Shown here: in pieces, positions 42,364 to 50,304 of the stretch
Position numbering within the stretch: the first letter of the stretch is position 1
Layout: each line of letters starts with the position of its first letter
NCBI RefSeq assembly: GCF_024170285.1
Contig: NZ_JALJXV010000007.1
Span: forward strand, 62,001 to 126,000
Direction of reading: 5' to 3'
DNA length: 64,000 nt
Origin: Natronocella acetinitrilica
GTDB lineage: Bacteria; Pseudomonadota; Gammaproteobacteria; Nitrococcales; Aquisalimonadaceae
Program-made: the position numbers and the translations under genes
The notes under the pieces: generated by a model
The model's database searches: none
What the model was told of the DNA's origin: nothing
The model's input: only the letters and a program-made list of their open reading frames with translations

Positions 42364-43502
42364 TGCCGGGTATAAAGATCGAGATACCGCTCCGCTGTTA
42401 CACGGCTGGAAAAATCCCGAATTACCCGCTCACGCGCCGCCGCACCCAGGCGACGGCGCAGAGCCGGCGCCTCGGCCAGACGGCGTATGGCTGCTGCGAG
42501 GGCCTCCGGATTCTGCGCTTCCACCAGCAAGGCCTCCTCCCCTTCAGTGACGGTCATGGGGATACCACCGACCCGGGTCGCGACAATGGCCCGTCCGCAG
42601 GCCATTGCCTCCAGCAATGCCATCGGCTGGCCTTCGTGGATCGATCCAAGGACAAAGACATCGAATTTGTTCAGCCAGTGGGCAATGTTCGACTGGTAGC
42701 CGGGTAGCAGACACCATTGCTCGAGGCCATGATGGCGGATGGCTTCCATGATGTTTCCACGCTCCGGACCATCCCCCACCAGGTAACACTGAAATTGCAG
42801 TCCCTCATCGCGAAGCCGGGCAAGGGCGCTGATCAACCCCGGGAAGTCCTTTTCCGGCACGAAGCGCCCGACACTGCCGATGACCAGTGTCCTATCTCCC
42901 TTGAAAGGGTCATCTGTCACTTGCTCGTTCACCACTGTGCCATTCGGTATATGAAGCAACTTTGCACGGGGTACACCTTCGACATGCGCCCTGACTTGCA
43001 GAATGTGCTCCGAGACGCAGACCCGTCTGTGCGCCAACGGCGTGATGACGTTCCGCTCGATCCAGCGATGCAAAGCGCCTTTCCACCATCGATCATCACC
43101 GTGCTCGGTGGTGATGATGACAGGCGTGCCAGCCAGACGTGCCGCGATCACCCCAAAGACATTTGCCCAGAACATATGGGTTTGCAGAACATCAACCCGC
43201 AGTCGGCGCAAACGCCAGGCGAGGCGCAGCAAATCAATGGGGAAACGCCTTAGTCGGACATGCAACTGCAGCAGTTGGACCTGGGGATCGAGTTCCTGCT
43301 CCAATCCCTCATCAACCGGCGCACCGATCATCAGGACGGTTCGTTGCGCTTCAGGCATGGCGTTGAGCAGATTCACCAGTTGCCGCTCAGCGCCGCCATA
43401 GCGCAAGGCACCCACCATATGGCAGACATGAAGGTGTCCGGAGGCGTTGGATTCAGTCATTGTGGGATGGCCATCGTCGTCATCGGAGATACAACCGACC
43501 AT
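42327..43502 (-). CDS. Glycosyltransferase, GT4 family
   Basis: 391 residues from the ATG at 43502; an ATG at 43460 is also possible. The longer frame to 43625 would include the operator at 43586 and run past the predicted transcription start near 43552, so it is rejected. GT-B motifs are HMVGALRYGGAERQLVNLL, with the GGAE loop, IGSVGRFVPEKDFPGLIS near 235, and GSIHEGQPMALLEAMACGRA with E-x7-E near 310. It is the first gene of the segment 43502-38710 that appears to have its own promoter (site 6) inside the large reverse operon. Confidence 0.85.
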   Translation of the reverse strand: MVGCISDDDDGHPTMTESNASGHLHVCHMVGALRYGGAERQLVNLLNAMPEAQRTVLMIGAPVDEGLEQELDPQVQLLQLHVRLRRFPIDLLRLAWRLRRLRVDVLQTHMFWANVFGVIAARLAGTPVIITTEHGDDRWWKGALHRWIERNVITPLAHRRVCVSEHILQVRAHVEGVPRAKLLHIPNGTVVNEQVTDDPFKGDRTLVIGSVGRFVPEKDFPGLISALARLRDEGLQFQCYLVGDGPERGNIMEAIRHHGLEQWCLLPGYQSNIAHWLNKFDVFVLGSIHEGQPMALLEAMACGRAIVATRVGGIPMTVTEGEEALLVEAQNPEALAAAIRRLAEAPALRRRLGAAARERVIRDFSSRVTAERYLDLYTRHWDGPWRLSRAE

Positions 43503-43585
43503 GCTCTTTCGGGCGGAGGCCAACTCGCGCTCCCGCCTGCGCGTCAGGCACTTGAGAAAAGCTAACAGCCGGTGACCTGGCCCTC

Positions 43586-43601
43586 TGTACGGAAGCGAAC
43601 A
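43586..43601. promoter_or_regulatory. Crp/Fnr-type operator, site 6 (internal to the reverse operon)
   Basis: TGTACGGAAGCGAACA, full match to the dyad. Leftward TAGCTT (43559-43564) places the centre at -41.5, with transcription expected near 43552, 50 bases before the ATG at 43502. It lies in a 119-base gap, a rare break inside this otherwise overlapping gene run. Confidence 0.58.
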
Positions 43602-43621
43602 CAGCCCGAGCTGGCACAGGA

Positions 43622-44932
43622 TCAAGTCGTCTTGAGCACGCTGTCTATCGTAGCCAGATACTCCGTTGCGAGACTGTCCCAGCGAAACTGCTCCCGGCCC
43701 CCGAACCCATAAGACTTCTGTTCGAGCAGCAGTCGGCGCAGCGCCCTGGTCACGGACAAAGGGCTGTCGCCATAAGCGAGTTCGCCGCAGTCCACCTCCT
43801 GCATCAGATCGGCAACCGCCGACTCCCGGGATGTCACTGCGAGAATTGGCCGCGCAGCACCCAGGTAATCGAATACCTTGAAAGGCAGGGCATAGGAGAC
43901 CTCGCCTCCGGAGGGCAGATAGAGTACGTCCGCCCCACGGAGCACCTTGGTGATGTCGGCATACTTCACCGGATCGTGTTGGCGCAGCAAGCCTCCCAGA
44001 CCTGCAGCCTCGACACGGCGCCTGTCCTCGTCACGAACTGTTCCGAACACATGGACCAGCGGTTTAACACCGGCCGCTTCCAGCTCGGGCATGAGGGGTA
44101 AAAGACCATCCATCAGATCCGACACGCGCCGTCCGCCGTAGAGCTCTCCCGCGAAAACGATGTTTCGATGAGATGCATCGAGGCTTCTGATTTGTCGCGC
44201 AGATTGCTCTTCGTAACCGTTGGTAATCACGCGTAGCAGCGACTGGGATCGCAATGACGATCCGAGGTGGCGAATAAATTCCGCGCGCATCCGCTCCGTG
44301 GCGAAAACCAGCGCGTCCGCTGCTGCAACCAGCCGCTTCTCCAACCACCGGTGCACCCGTCTTGTGGGCCGACGGACACCGCTGGAGTTCCGCCAATCAA
44401 AGGCGGTCCAGGGGTCACGATAATCAAGGATCAGACGTGCGCCAGCCCGTTGCGCGAGCCGCTGGCCGATCACAAAACTGCTGTGTGGCGGGCCAGTTGC
44501 GATGATCACCTCCGGCGCGAACCGGTCGATCAGGCTACCGCCCATGCGCATGGCCGGAGGAATCCAGCCCACATACTGATCAGGCACGCCGACATGGCCA
44601 AGCAGTAGGCGATCATAGACGCGTTGGGTAAGCGATCTGCCCCGCCCTGTCCGCGGCAGCAGGTTCCGCGCGCGGTGCACGGGCATTGCACTGATCAGGG
44701 AGTCATCCTGCTGCTCGTCCGCATGGAGGCACAGAGAGAGCGCCTCGACGTGATGTCCCCTGGCAAGAAACTCCCTGCAAAGAAACGCAAAGCGCTTGCC
44801 ACCCACGGCAGTGCTCGGCGGCAGAAATGGGGAAACAACCAGGATACGTCGCCGCTGGCTTGCCTGCGCTTGGGTGGCGACGCGGCCTACTGCGGACGCG
44901 GCGTCTACGGTGTTTGTCGCCCAAGTGGTCAT
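43622..44932 (-). CDS. Glycosyltransferase, GT4 family
   Basis: 436 residues. After a ~28-residue N-terminal extension it reads RRILVVSPFLPPSTAVGGKR, then IIATGPPHSSFVIGQRLA and LILDYRDPWTAFDWRN, a pattern seen in GT4 enzymes of O-antigen and capsule clusters. The C-terminal domain has IVFAGELYGGRRVSDLMDG near 265 and LYLPSGGEVSYALPFKVFDYLGAARP at the sugar-nucleotide site, with E-x7-K instead of E-x7-E. It shares one base with the stop of the O-antigen ligase-like gene upstream (TGATG), so the two are translated together. Confidence 0.83.
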   Translation of the reverse strand: MTTWATNTVDAASAVGRVATQAQASQRRRILVVSPFLPPSTAVGGKRFAFLCREFLARGHHVEALSLCLHADEQQDDSLISAMPVHRARNLLPRTGRGRSLTQRVYDRLLLGHVGVPDQYVGWIPPAMRMGGSLIDRFAPEVIIATGPPHSSFVIGQRLAQRAGARLILDYRDPWTAFDWRNSSGVRRPTRRVHRWLEKRLVAAADALVFATERMRAEFIRHLGSSLRSQSLLRVITNGYEEQSARQIRSLDASHRNIVFAGELYGGRRVSDLMDGLLPLMPELEAAGVKPLVHVFGTVRDEDRRRVEAAGLGGLLRQHDPVKYADITKVLRGADVLYLPSGGEVSYALPFKVFDYLGAARPILAVTSRESAVADLMQEVDCGELAYGDSPLSVTRALRRLLLEQKSYGFGGREQFRWDSLATEYLATIDSVLKTT

Positions 44933-46263
44933 CAGGGCATCCGCTGAACCGGTGGACCCGACGACTGCAGCTGTGCTCGCCTCGCCGCCTCAGGGTGAAG
45001 GCTCTGGACTGCAGGCTGTGTTACCTGTTCACGCACCGCTTCTGCGGCCAGTCGCATGGCCGTGCCGCAATAGGCCCAGATGAAGTACCAGGGTGCCCAG
45101 AGGTCGACAAACATCAGCCCGACCATCAGGGCAGTAAAACCGAATCCGAACCCGAGCAGGTTCGCTGTGTGGGCGGCGTTACCGGCGGCGCCGACCGTGG
45201 CCAGTCGTGTGTAACGGAGAACGGAACAGAGCAACAGAAAGAGGATCAGGACACCAGGTGGCCCAAGTTCGAAGAAATGCCAGAAATACGTGTTGTGTGG
45301 CGCAATATACATGGTGGCGTAGAAAGTGTCCCAGCCGTAACCCGTGACCAGGCTCGTCGGGTGCTGGAGCATGTAGCCTAACGCCGTCGCCCAGATCCAG
45401 TTTCTGCCTGAACTGATTTCGAAGGCATCGCCTGTGCTGGCCGCGTCCACCGTGCGGTCCATGACCAGATCCGCATATTCCTGACCGAGGAAAACCGCCA
45501 CGCCAATTCCGCCGAGCACTCCCAAGCCAAGGATTCTCAACACATAGCGGCGGTTGAGGAATCGACGAAAATAGACGGCTGCCAACAGCGAACCAAGCAA
45601 CAGCGCGACGTAGGCACCACGGGACACCGTCATCGCCAGAACCCAGAAAGAGAACGCGCTGCCCATCGCGAAGAAGGCGCGCTCCAGGCCCCGTGTACTC
45701 CAGACCCGGGCGAGCAGGATGGGCAGGAACATGGCGATGAACAGACCGTACTGATTGGCCTCACCCAGTGGTCCTTCCACGCGCCCATCACGCCGCACGG
45801 AGATCACGTTCAGATTCGGCAGATTGTAGGCATCAAGGACGGTGGCGATGCTGCCTGCAGCGATGACCACGAGAATCCAGCGTTGCAGCCAGAGCGCATC
45901 GGCGGCAGTTCGACTGCCCAGGAAGAAAACCAGGAAAAACAGGTAGTAATCAACAAGCCTTCCCTTGAGGGAGATCAGGGCGGGGATGGGCCGGTAGTCC
46001 GTGTAAAGGCCGATCATGGTATTCGCCGCCCAGGACAGGAAGGCGATGGCGATCAGTAGCCCGAACAGTAGATGAATCCCCGGTAACTCAAGGATATTAC
46101 GGCGCTGGGTGACCGCGAACTCCATGGCGAGCAGGAGTACGATGAGGTAGAGCGCAGCATTCTTGATACTGAGTCCGGGAGCAATTCCGAGACCCCAGCC
46201 GAACATGCCATCCGCCATCAGGATCACGAACAGGGATAACAGCAGACGCTTCATGTTGGGCAC
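44932..46263 (-). CDS. O-antigen ligase / Wzy polymerase-like membrane protein
   Basis: 443 residues with about 11-12 membrane helices. The long periplasmic loop between the late helices contains GRNWIWATALGYMLQHPTSLVTGYGWDTF and APHNTYFWHFFELGPPGVLI; the HNTYFWHFFELG block is the conserved O-antigen ligase (WaaL/PF04932) element with the catalytic-region histidine. In an export locus of this kind the protein is more likely the repeat-unit polymerase (Wzy) than a lipid A ligase; the two cannot be told apart by sequence reading. It sits 34 bases from the flippase gene upstream. Confidence 0.82.
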   Translation of the reverse strand: MPNMKRLLLSLFVILMADGMFGWGLGIAPGLSIKNAALYLIVLLLAMEFAVTQRRNILELPGIHLLFGLLIAIAFLSWAANTMIGLYTDYRPIPALISLKGRLVDYYLFFLVFFLGSRTAADALWLQRWILVVIAAGSIATVLDAYNLPNLNVISVRRDGRVEGPLGEANQYGLFIAMFLPILLARVWSTRGLERAFFAMGSAFSFWVLAMTVSRGAYVALLLGSLLAAVYFRRFLNRRYVLRILGLGVLGGIGVAVFLGQEYADLVMDRTVDAASTGDAFEISSGRNWIWATALGYMLQHPTSLVTGYGWDTFYATMYIAPHNTYFWHFFELGPPGVLILFLLLCSVLRYTRLATVGAAGNAAHTANLLGFGFGFTALMVGLMFVDLWAPWYFIWAYCGTAMRLAAEAVREQVTQPAVQSLHPEAARRAQLQSSGPPVQRMP

Positions 46264-46297
46264 TCCGATTGTTGCAGGCAGGCCACCATTTGCTCGC

Positions 46298-47731
46298 TCA
46301 TCGCCGCAGCACCGACAGGATCTCGCGGCACTGCGGGCGGTTGAGCAGCCCTGCCGCCGCGAGATACCCCAGGAACCCGACCACCGCCAGAGCAGCCAGC
46401 AGCAACACCGGTTGTATCAGCCAATCATCCAGCAGGCGGCGGCTGACCTCGACGCAACCAACCATGACAGCGGCAGTCAGCGCAGAAGGCAAAATGGCAC
46501 CCAGATAGCTGCGAGCGGAGACCTGCAGGACAGCGAGCGACCGCCACAGCATGATCGCGAAATAGACCGGATAGGCGATGACCCAGGCCAGGCAAACCCC
46601 AATGACGCCCCACTGCACGCCGATCAGGAAGGCCGGAACCATGATGACAAGCGCGATCAGCAGGTTCACCACATTGACGTCCGGCCGCCCGATACCCATG
46701 AGCGCGGGGGTATTGATCACATTCAGTTGACGCAGTGGCATCACCAGGGCCAGCAACTGGAACGGCAGGACTGCGGGAGACCACTTTTCACCCAACACAA
46801 CAGGAATTGCCTCCGGGGCGATTGCAGCCATGCCGAAGAAAAGCGGAAAGGTAAAGAAACTCGCAAGGCGTGCCGCCTTGCAGTAGTACTCGGGCACGGA
46901 CAGTCCATCACGATGGGCGCTTGAGTAAGCCGAAAAACCCACCTCGTTGACGATGCCACCGAGCCTGTCCAGAGGCATGGATGCAAGGCGCTTGGCCACG
47001 GAGTACACGCCGAGCAATTCCGGGCCGAGGAAACGGCCAAGGACGACCACATCTGCCTGGCTGTAGCTGTACCAGAGAATGCGATCGAGGGTAACGAAGC
47101 CCCCGAAACGGCACTGTTGCCCCATGCCTCGAATCGAGAATGCCGGCCACACCCGGACGGGCGAGGCGATATAGGTGCCGATGACCTCCACGACACCGCC
47201 AATCAGAATGCCGACAACGATGGACCACACGCCGTAACCCATGAGGGCAAGAACCAGGGTCGCGGCGCTGCCGCTCAGTATGCCGGCGAGGTCCACCATG
47301 GCCTTGCGGCGGAACAGCATGTCGCGCCGTAGCATGGAGCGTGGCACCACAAGCAGTGCCATCAGCGGCAGGCGCAGTGCCATCACCTGAATCAGCGGAG
47401 TGACACGAGGCTCGTCAAAAAAAACGGCGATGGCGGGGGCGGCACCGATCAAGGCAAGTGCCAGCCCCAGGTTCACGACAAGAAGCAGGCCGAAAACCCG
47501 TTCCAGTTCAACACGGCTGAGCGAGGCCTGCTGAATCAGGGCAGAGCCGAGACCCATCTCGTTCAGCAGCAGGATGAGACCGAGCACCACAGCGGCCATG
47601 GCCATGAGGCCATAGTCCGTGGGCTCCAGTATGCGAATGACAACCAGGGACGCGAGCACCGCCCCGCCCTGCCCAAGCATCTGGGCAAGGACCAGCCAGC
47701 GCATGGAGGATGTGACGCGCTTACCGATCAT
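46298..47731 (-). CDS. Polysaccharide flippase (Wzx / MOP type), second of two
   Basis: 477 residues from the ATG at 47731, which has GAGGAGG about 11 bases upstream; the frame extends 15 codons further without support. Residues SSMRWLVLAQMLGQGGAVLASLVVIRILEPTDYG open a 12-14-helix membrane protein, with YGLMAMAAVVLGLILLLNEMGLGSALIQ and GVYSVAKRLASMPLDRLG typical of the Wzx / polysacc_synt_3 group. It would flip the undecaprenyl-linked repeat outward for polymerisation by the neighbouring Wzy-like protein. Being next to the polymerase gene, it is the better candidate for the main Wzx of the locus. Confidence 0.85.
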   Translation of the reverse strand: MIGKRVTSSMRWLVLAQMLGQGGAVLASLVVIRILEPTDYGLMAMAAVVLGLILLLNEMGLGSALIQQASLSRVELERVFGLLLVVNLGLALALIGAAPAIAVFFDEPRVTPLIQVMALRLPLMALLVVPRSMLRRDMLFRRKAMVDLAGILSGSAATLVLALMGYGVWSIVVGILIGGVVEVIGTYIASPVRVWPAFSIRGMGQQCRFGGFVTLDRILWYSYSQADVVVLGRFLGPELLGVYSVAKRLASMPLDRLGGIVNEVGFSAYSSAHRDGLSVPEYYCKAARLASFFTFPLFFGMAAIAPEAIPVVLGEKWSPAVLPFQLLALVMPLRQLNVINTPALMGIGRPDVNVVNLLIALVIMVPAFLIGVQWGVIGVCLAWVIAYPVYFAIMLWRSLAVLQVSARSYLGAILPSALTAAVMVGCVEVSRRLLDDWLIQPVLLLAALAVVGFLGYLAAAGLLNRPQCREILSVLRR

Positions 47732-47800
47732 GGATGTTACGGCCTCCTCATGGAGAACTCCGGAACCAAACCGCATGCGTCAAGCTCCGAGCTGGCACAC

Positions 47801-50056
47801 TCACAGCAGATAGCGCACGTGAACGCCCACCCCCAATGCAATCCAGGCCAGACCGGAAAGCGTCCGCAATGGCATGTAGGCCCCTGGCAGCAGGCGCTTG
47901 CAGAGCAACATCACGACCTCCTGTGCCAGCAGGAGGACGATGGTCATACCAGTGATCAGGCTGCGAAATTCGATGTAGTCGTTGAATCGCGGCCCATAGC
48001 GTTTTTCAGCCTCCCCAAAGGCTGTTCTGAGCATCTGACGCCCTTCTTCAGAAGCCTCGGCGGGGACCCATTCAAAGAGGTCCGTTGGCTCTGTTGTCAG
48101 GCCATTTTGCAGGCGCAGGCCACCAGGCGTCCGTTCAACGATCAATTCCCAGTCGGCATCATTGATGGCCAGACTCCACTCCTCGGGCCCATCCCAAGCA
48201 AGCATCTGTGTGGACAGGGTCTTGTCGGCAGGCGGTGCCGCACTGGAGACTGGCAGGTGAACGACCAGCGCTGTCCAGGCTTGCTCAGAAACCTGCTGCA
48301 TCATGCGCAGGGCTTCTGCGGCTCGCGGCGTGCGATCCGTATCAACGACCCAGCCACCCCAGGGTGACTCGGAACCATGCAGACGTTCCACTTGCAAGCC
48401 GCTGGAGCCGGTCCAGGCGAGCCGAAGATGTCGGGAGGACGGCTGATGACGCAGAGTCGTCTCCATCGCGTCGACCACACCTGCGCGGTCGCGTTGCAGT
48501 TGCGGATCGAATGTCCATGTGGTCCGCACCGTGCCCGGTCGGTCGTCGCTGAATGCGTCAATAATGAGCCAGTATTCGCCATACACCTGCAGCACCTGTC
48601 GGCGTATGTTCGCCCCATTGCCTCGGGTACGCTGCAGATCTGCCGCCATGAGTTCCGGTGCCGACGCCATGGCGAGCAGCTGACTGTGGCGCTCGCCATC
48701 CGCCGGCTCATCGACCCAGTGCGGGGCATTGTGGCCGAGCCACGACACCGCCTCCCGACGACCCGCCAGCCCATAGGGCCAGTAGCCTGGACCGGTGATC
48801 CACTCCACACCGTCGCTCCAGAGGTTCACGCTCAGTTCGGCTGCGTGCTCATGGGCATGGCCCGGGAAATGCTGCCAGTTGAGCACCGTCTGCCGTCCAG
48901 GGTCACTGTCGCTCGCTGCGCGACCGCCCCACCATATGGCGTGTCCACCGACTGGCTGGACCTGCAGGTCTTCAAGGCGCTTGAGGTTTGCGACGTGATA
49001 CGGGCGCAGCGCTCCCCCGTCCGGTCGCCGCTCCGTGACAAGCACGCCACGCGCCGCCGCCATGACCCCGGTGTCGCCGATCCGGGGCAGGCTGCCATCC
49101 GGTCTTTGCATCGCAGCCTGCAGGGACATCGCACGCGCGTAGAGTTCCCACCAGTCATCCGGGATGGGAATGTCTGCCAGGGTGAGGTAGCGAAATGCCG
49201 TCGCCATCCGCTCAAGCCCGGAGTAGTGGTACTCGGGGGAATGCTCAAGCACGGTGCCATCCGCTGCCACCAGGTAGGCCATCTGCTCCGTGAGCCGCTC
49301 AACGGCCAGTGCCGGATAACCGACGAACTGATCAAGCGTCGGGAAACTCAGTGCCAGGTGCATCAATGCAAGCGTCTGGAACGTCCCGTGATTCGTGGCG
49401 TAGGTGTAGTGGGACGGTTTCGCCAGGAACTGGCCGGTACGCACCACCAGTTCCAGCACCTGCCTCGCATGGTCGGGGCTGTAGGCGGCGTGCTGACGAT
49501 AGAGCCGCCAGAAATCTGCAAGCGCTACGGTTCGGGCGGCGAGTGCATGATCGTTCCACATGAAGCCCCTGGGCAGCCGCCGATGACGCTCGAACCGGTT
49601 CCAGTCCAGCAGGAAATCACGGGTTGCCAGCAGATAGCTGTCGTCGCCGCTGCGCTCATGGGCCTCGAGCAACACGCCTGGCAGAAGAAAACTGGCATAG
49701 CGCAGTTGCCAGACACCATCGTCCGCTTCCACGTCTTCGGGTCGAAACGGGAACCCGGTCTCCCGGAAGGTCCAGCCGGGCAAGTTGAATCGTCTTTCCA
49801 GGAGGCCTGATGCCGCCTCCAGAATCTCGGCATCGTTATAGTGCGTGAGCCGTGGAACACCGAACGTCTGGCTTCGTAACTCGACAAAGGCGTCATCCGT
49901 CGGCGAGTCGCGGGCAGCGGCAACCGCCTGGGGATCGATATCCGCCCCGGGTACGTAGTAATGCGCCAACACCGGCGCCCATAGCCACACCACCAACAGC
50001 AGCGGCGGCGCGATGGAAACCAGAACCCCCAGGGAGCGGCTAGTGTCGTGAATCAT
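47801..50056 (-). CDS. Membrane-anchored heparinase II/III-like protein (start supplied by inserted element)
   Basis: 751 residues. A membrane helix (about 10-33) precedes a large helical toroid-like region (NDHALAARTVALADFWRLY near 165; HYTYATNHGTFQTLALMHLA near 220; EHSPEYHYSGLERMATAF near 268), then the heparinase II/III beta domain with NWQHFPGHAHEHAAELSVNL near 398. Two more helices end the chain. The enzyme would act on uronic-acid polymer in the periplasm, probably during export or turnover. The ATG at 50056 and its AAGGTG ribosome binding site lie within the terminal repeat of a 261-bp element; the ancestral start was probably the ATG at 50318 (see the element). Confidence 0.82.
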   Translation of the reverse strand: MIHDTSRSLGVLVSIAPPLLLVVWLWAPVLAHYYVPGADIDPQAVAAARDSPTDDAFVELRSQTFGVPRLTHYNDAEILEAASGLLERRFNLPGWTFRETGFPFRPEDVEADDGVWQLRYASFLLPGVLLEAHERSGDDSYLLATRDFLLDWNRFERHRRLPRGFMWNDHALAARTVALADFWRLYRQHAAYSPDHARQVLELVVRTGQFLAKPSHYTYATNHGTFQTLALMHLALSFPTLDQFVGYPALAVERLTEQMAYLVAADGTVLEHSPEYHYSGLERMATAFRYLTLADIPIPDDWWELYARAMSLQAAMQRPDGSLPRIGDTGVMAAARGVLVTERRPDGGALRPYHVANLKRLEDLQVQPVGGHAIWWGGRAASDSDPGRQTVLNWQHFPGHAHEHAAELSVNLWSDGVEWITGPGYWPYGLAGRREAVSWLGHNAPHWVDEPADGERHSQLLAMASAPELMAADLQRTRGNGANIRRQVLQVYGEYWLIIDAFSDDRPGTVRTTWTFDPQLQRDRAGVVDAMETTLRHQPSSRHLRLAWTGSSGLQVERLHGSESPWGGWVVDTDRTPRAAEALRMMQQVSEQAWTALVVHLPVSSAAPPADKTLSTQMLAWDGPEEWSLAINDADWELIVERTPGGLRLQNGLTTEPTDLFEWVPAEASEEGRQMLRTAFGEAEKRYGPRFNDYIEFRSLITGMTIVLLLAQEVVMLLCKRLLPGAYMPLRTLSGLAWIALGVGVHVRYLL

Positions 50057-50304
50057 CAGTTCGTCACCTTTCTGAGCCAGTGCGCGCCTTGCTGGTTAGG
50101 CGCGGCGACGAGTCATAGCCGTCGCTATGGCGAGGAGCTGCAACACCGCCAGCAAGGCGCGCACTGGCTCCCGAAGGGCAGGTGGGCAAAACGCTGTCGC
50201 GGTGTTGGCATCGCTCGACGTGGAACCACCACGCCTTCGCGATACCGCCTTGCGACAGCGCCTTGCCCACCCGCAGAAAGGTGATGAACTGATGATTCAC
50301 GGCA
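50044..50304 (-). mobile_element. MITE-like non-coding element with terminal inverted repeats
   Basis: 261 bp. The ends are 31-bp inverted repeats (50044-50074 and 50274-50304, 29 of 31 paired), flanked by CTAG on both sides (50040-50043, 50305-50308). A 22-bp perfect hairpin arm (50074-50095 with 50149-50170) and a second arm of 20 bp with two mismatches (50181-50200 with 50252-50271) lie inside, so a strand could fold as a three-way junction. Joining the flanks across one CTAG restores a continuous overlap between the two neighbouring genes. A 9-base reading of the duplication (CTAGTGTCG) gives the same empty site. No transposase is present. CTAG targets are known for some IS5-group elements. 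Confidence 0.8.

Noticed and set aside
48377-49810. Long forward frame (477 codons) opposite the heparinase-like gene
   Set aside because: Antisense shadow of a convincing gene; composition rich in His, Arg and Pro with no domain features, as expected in high-GC DNA.
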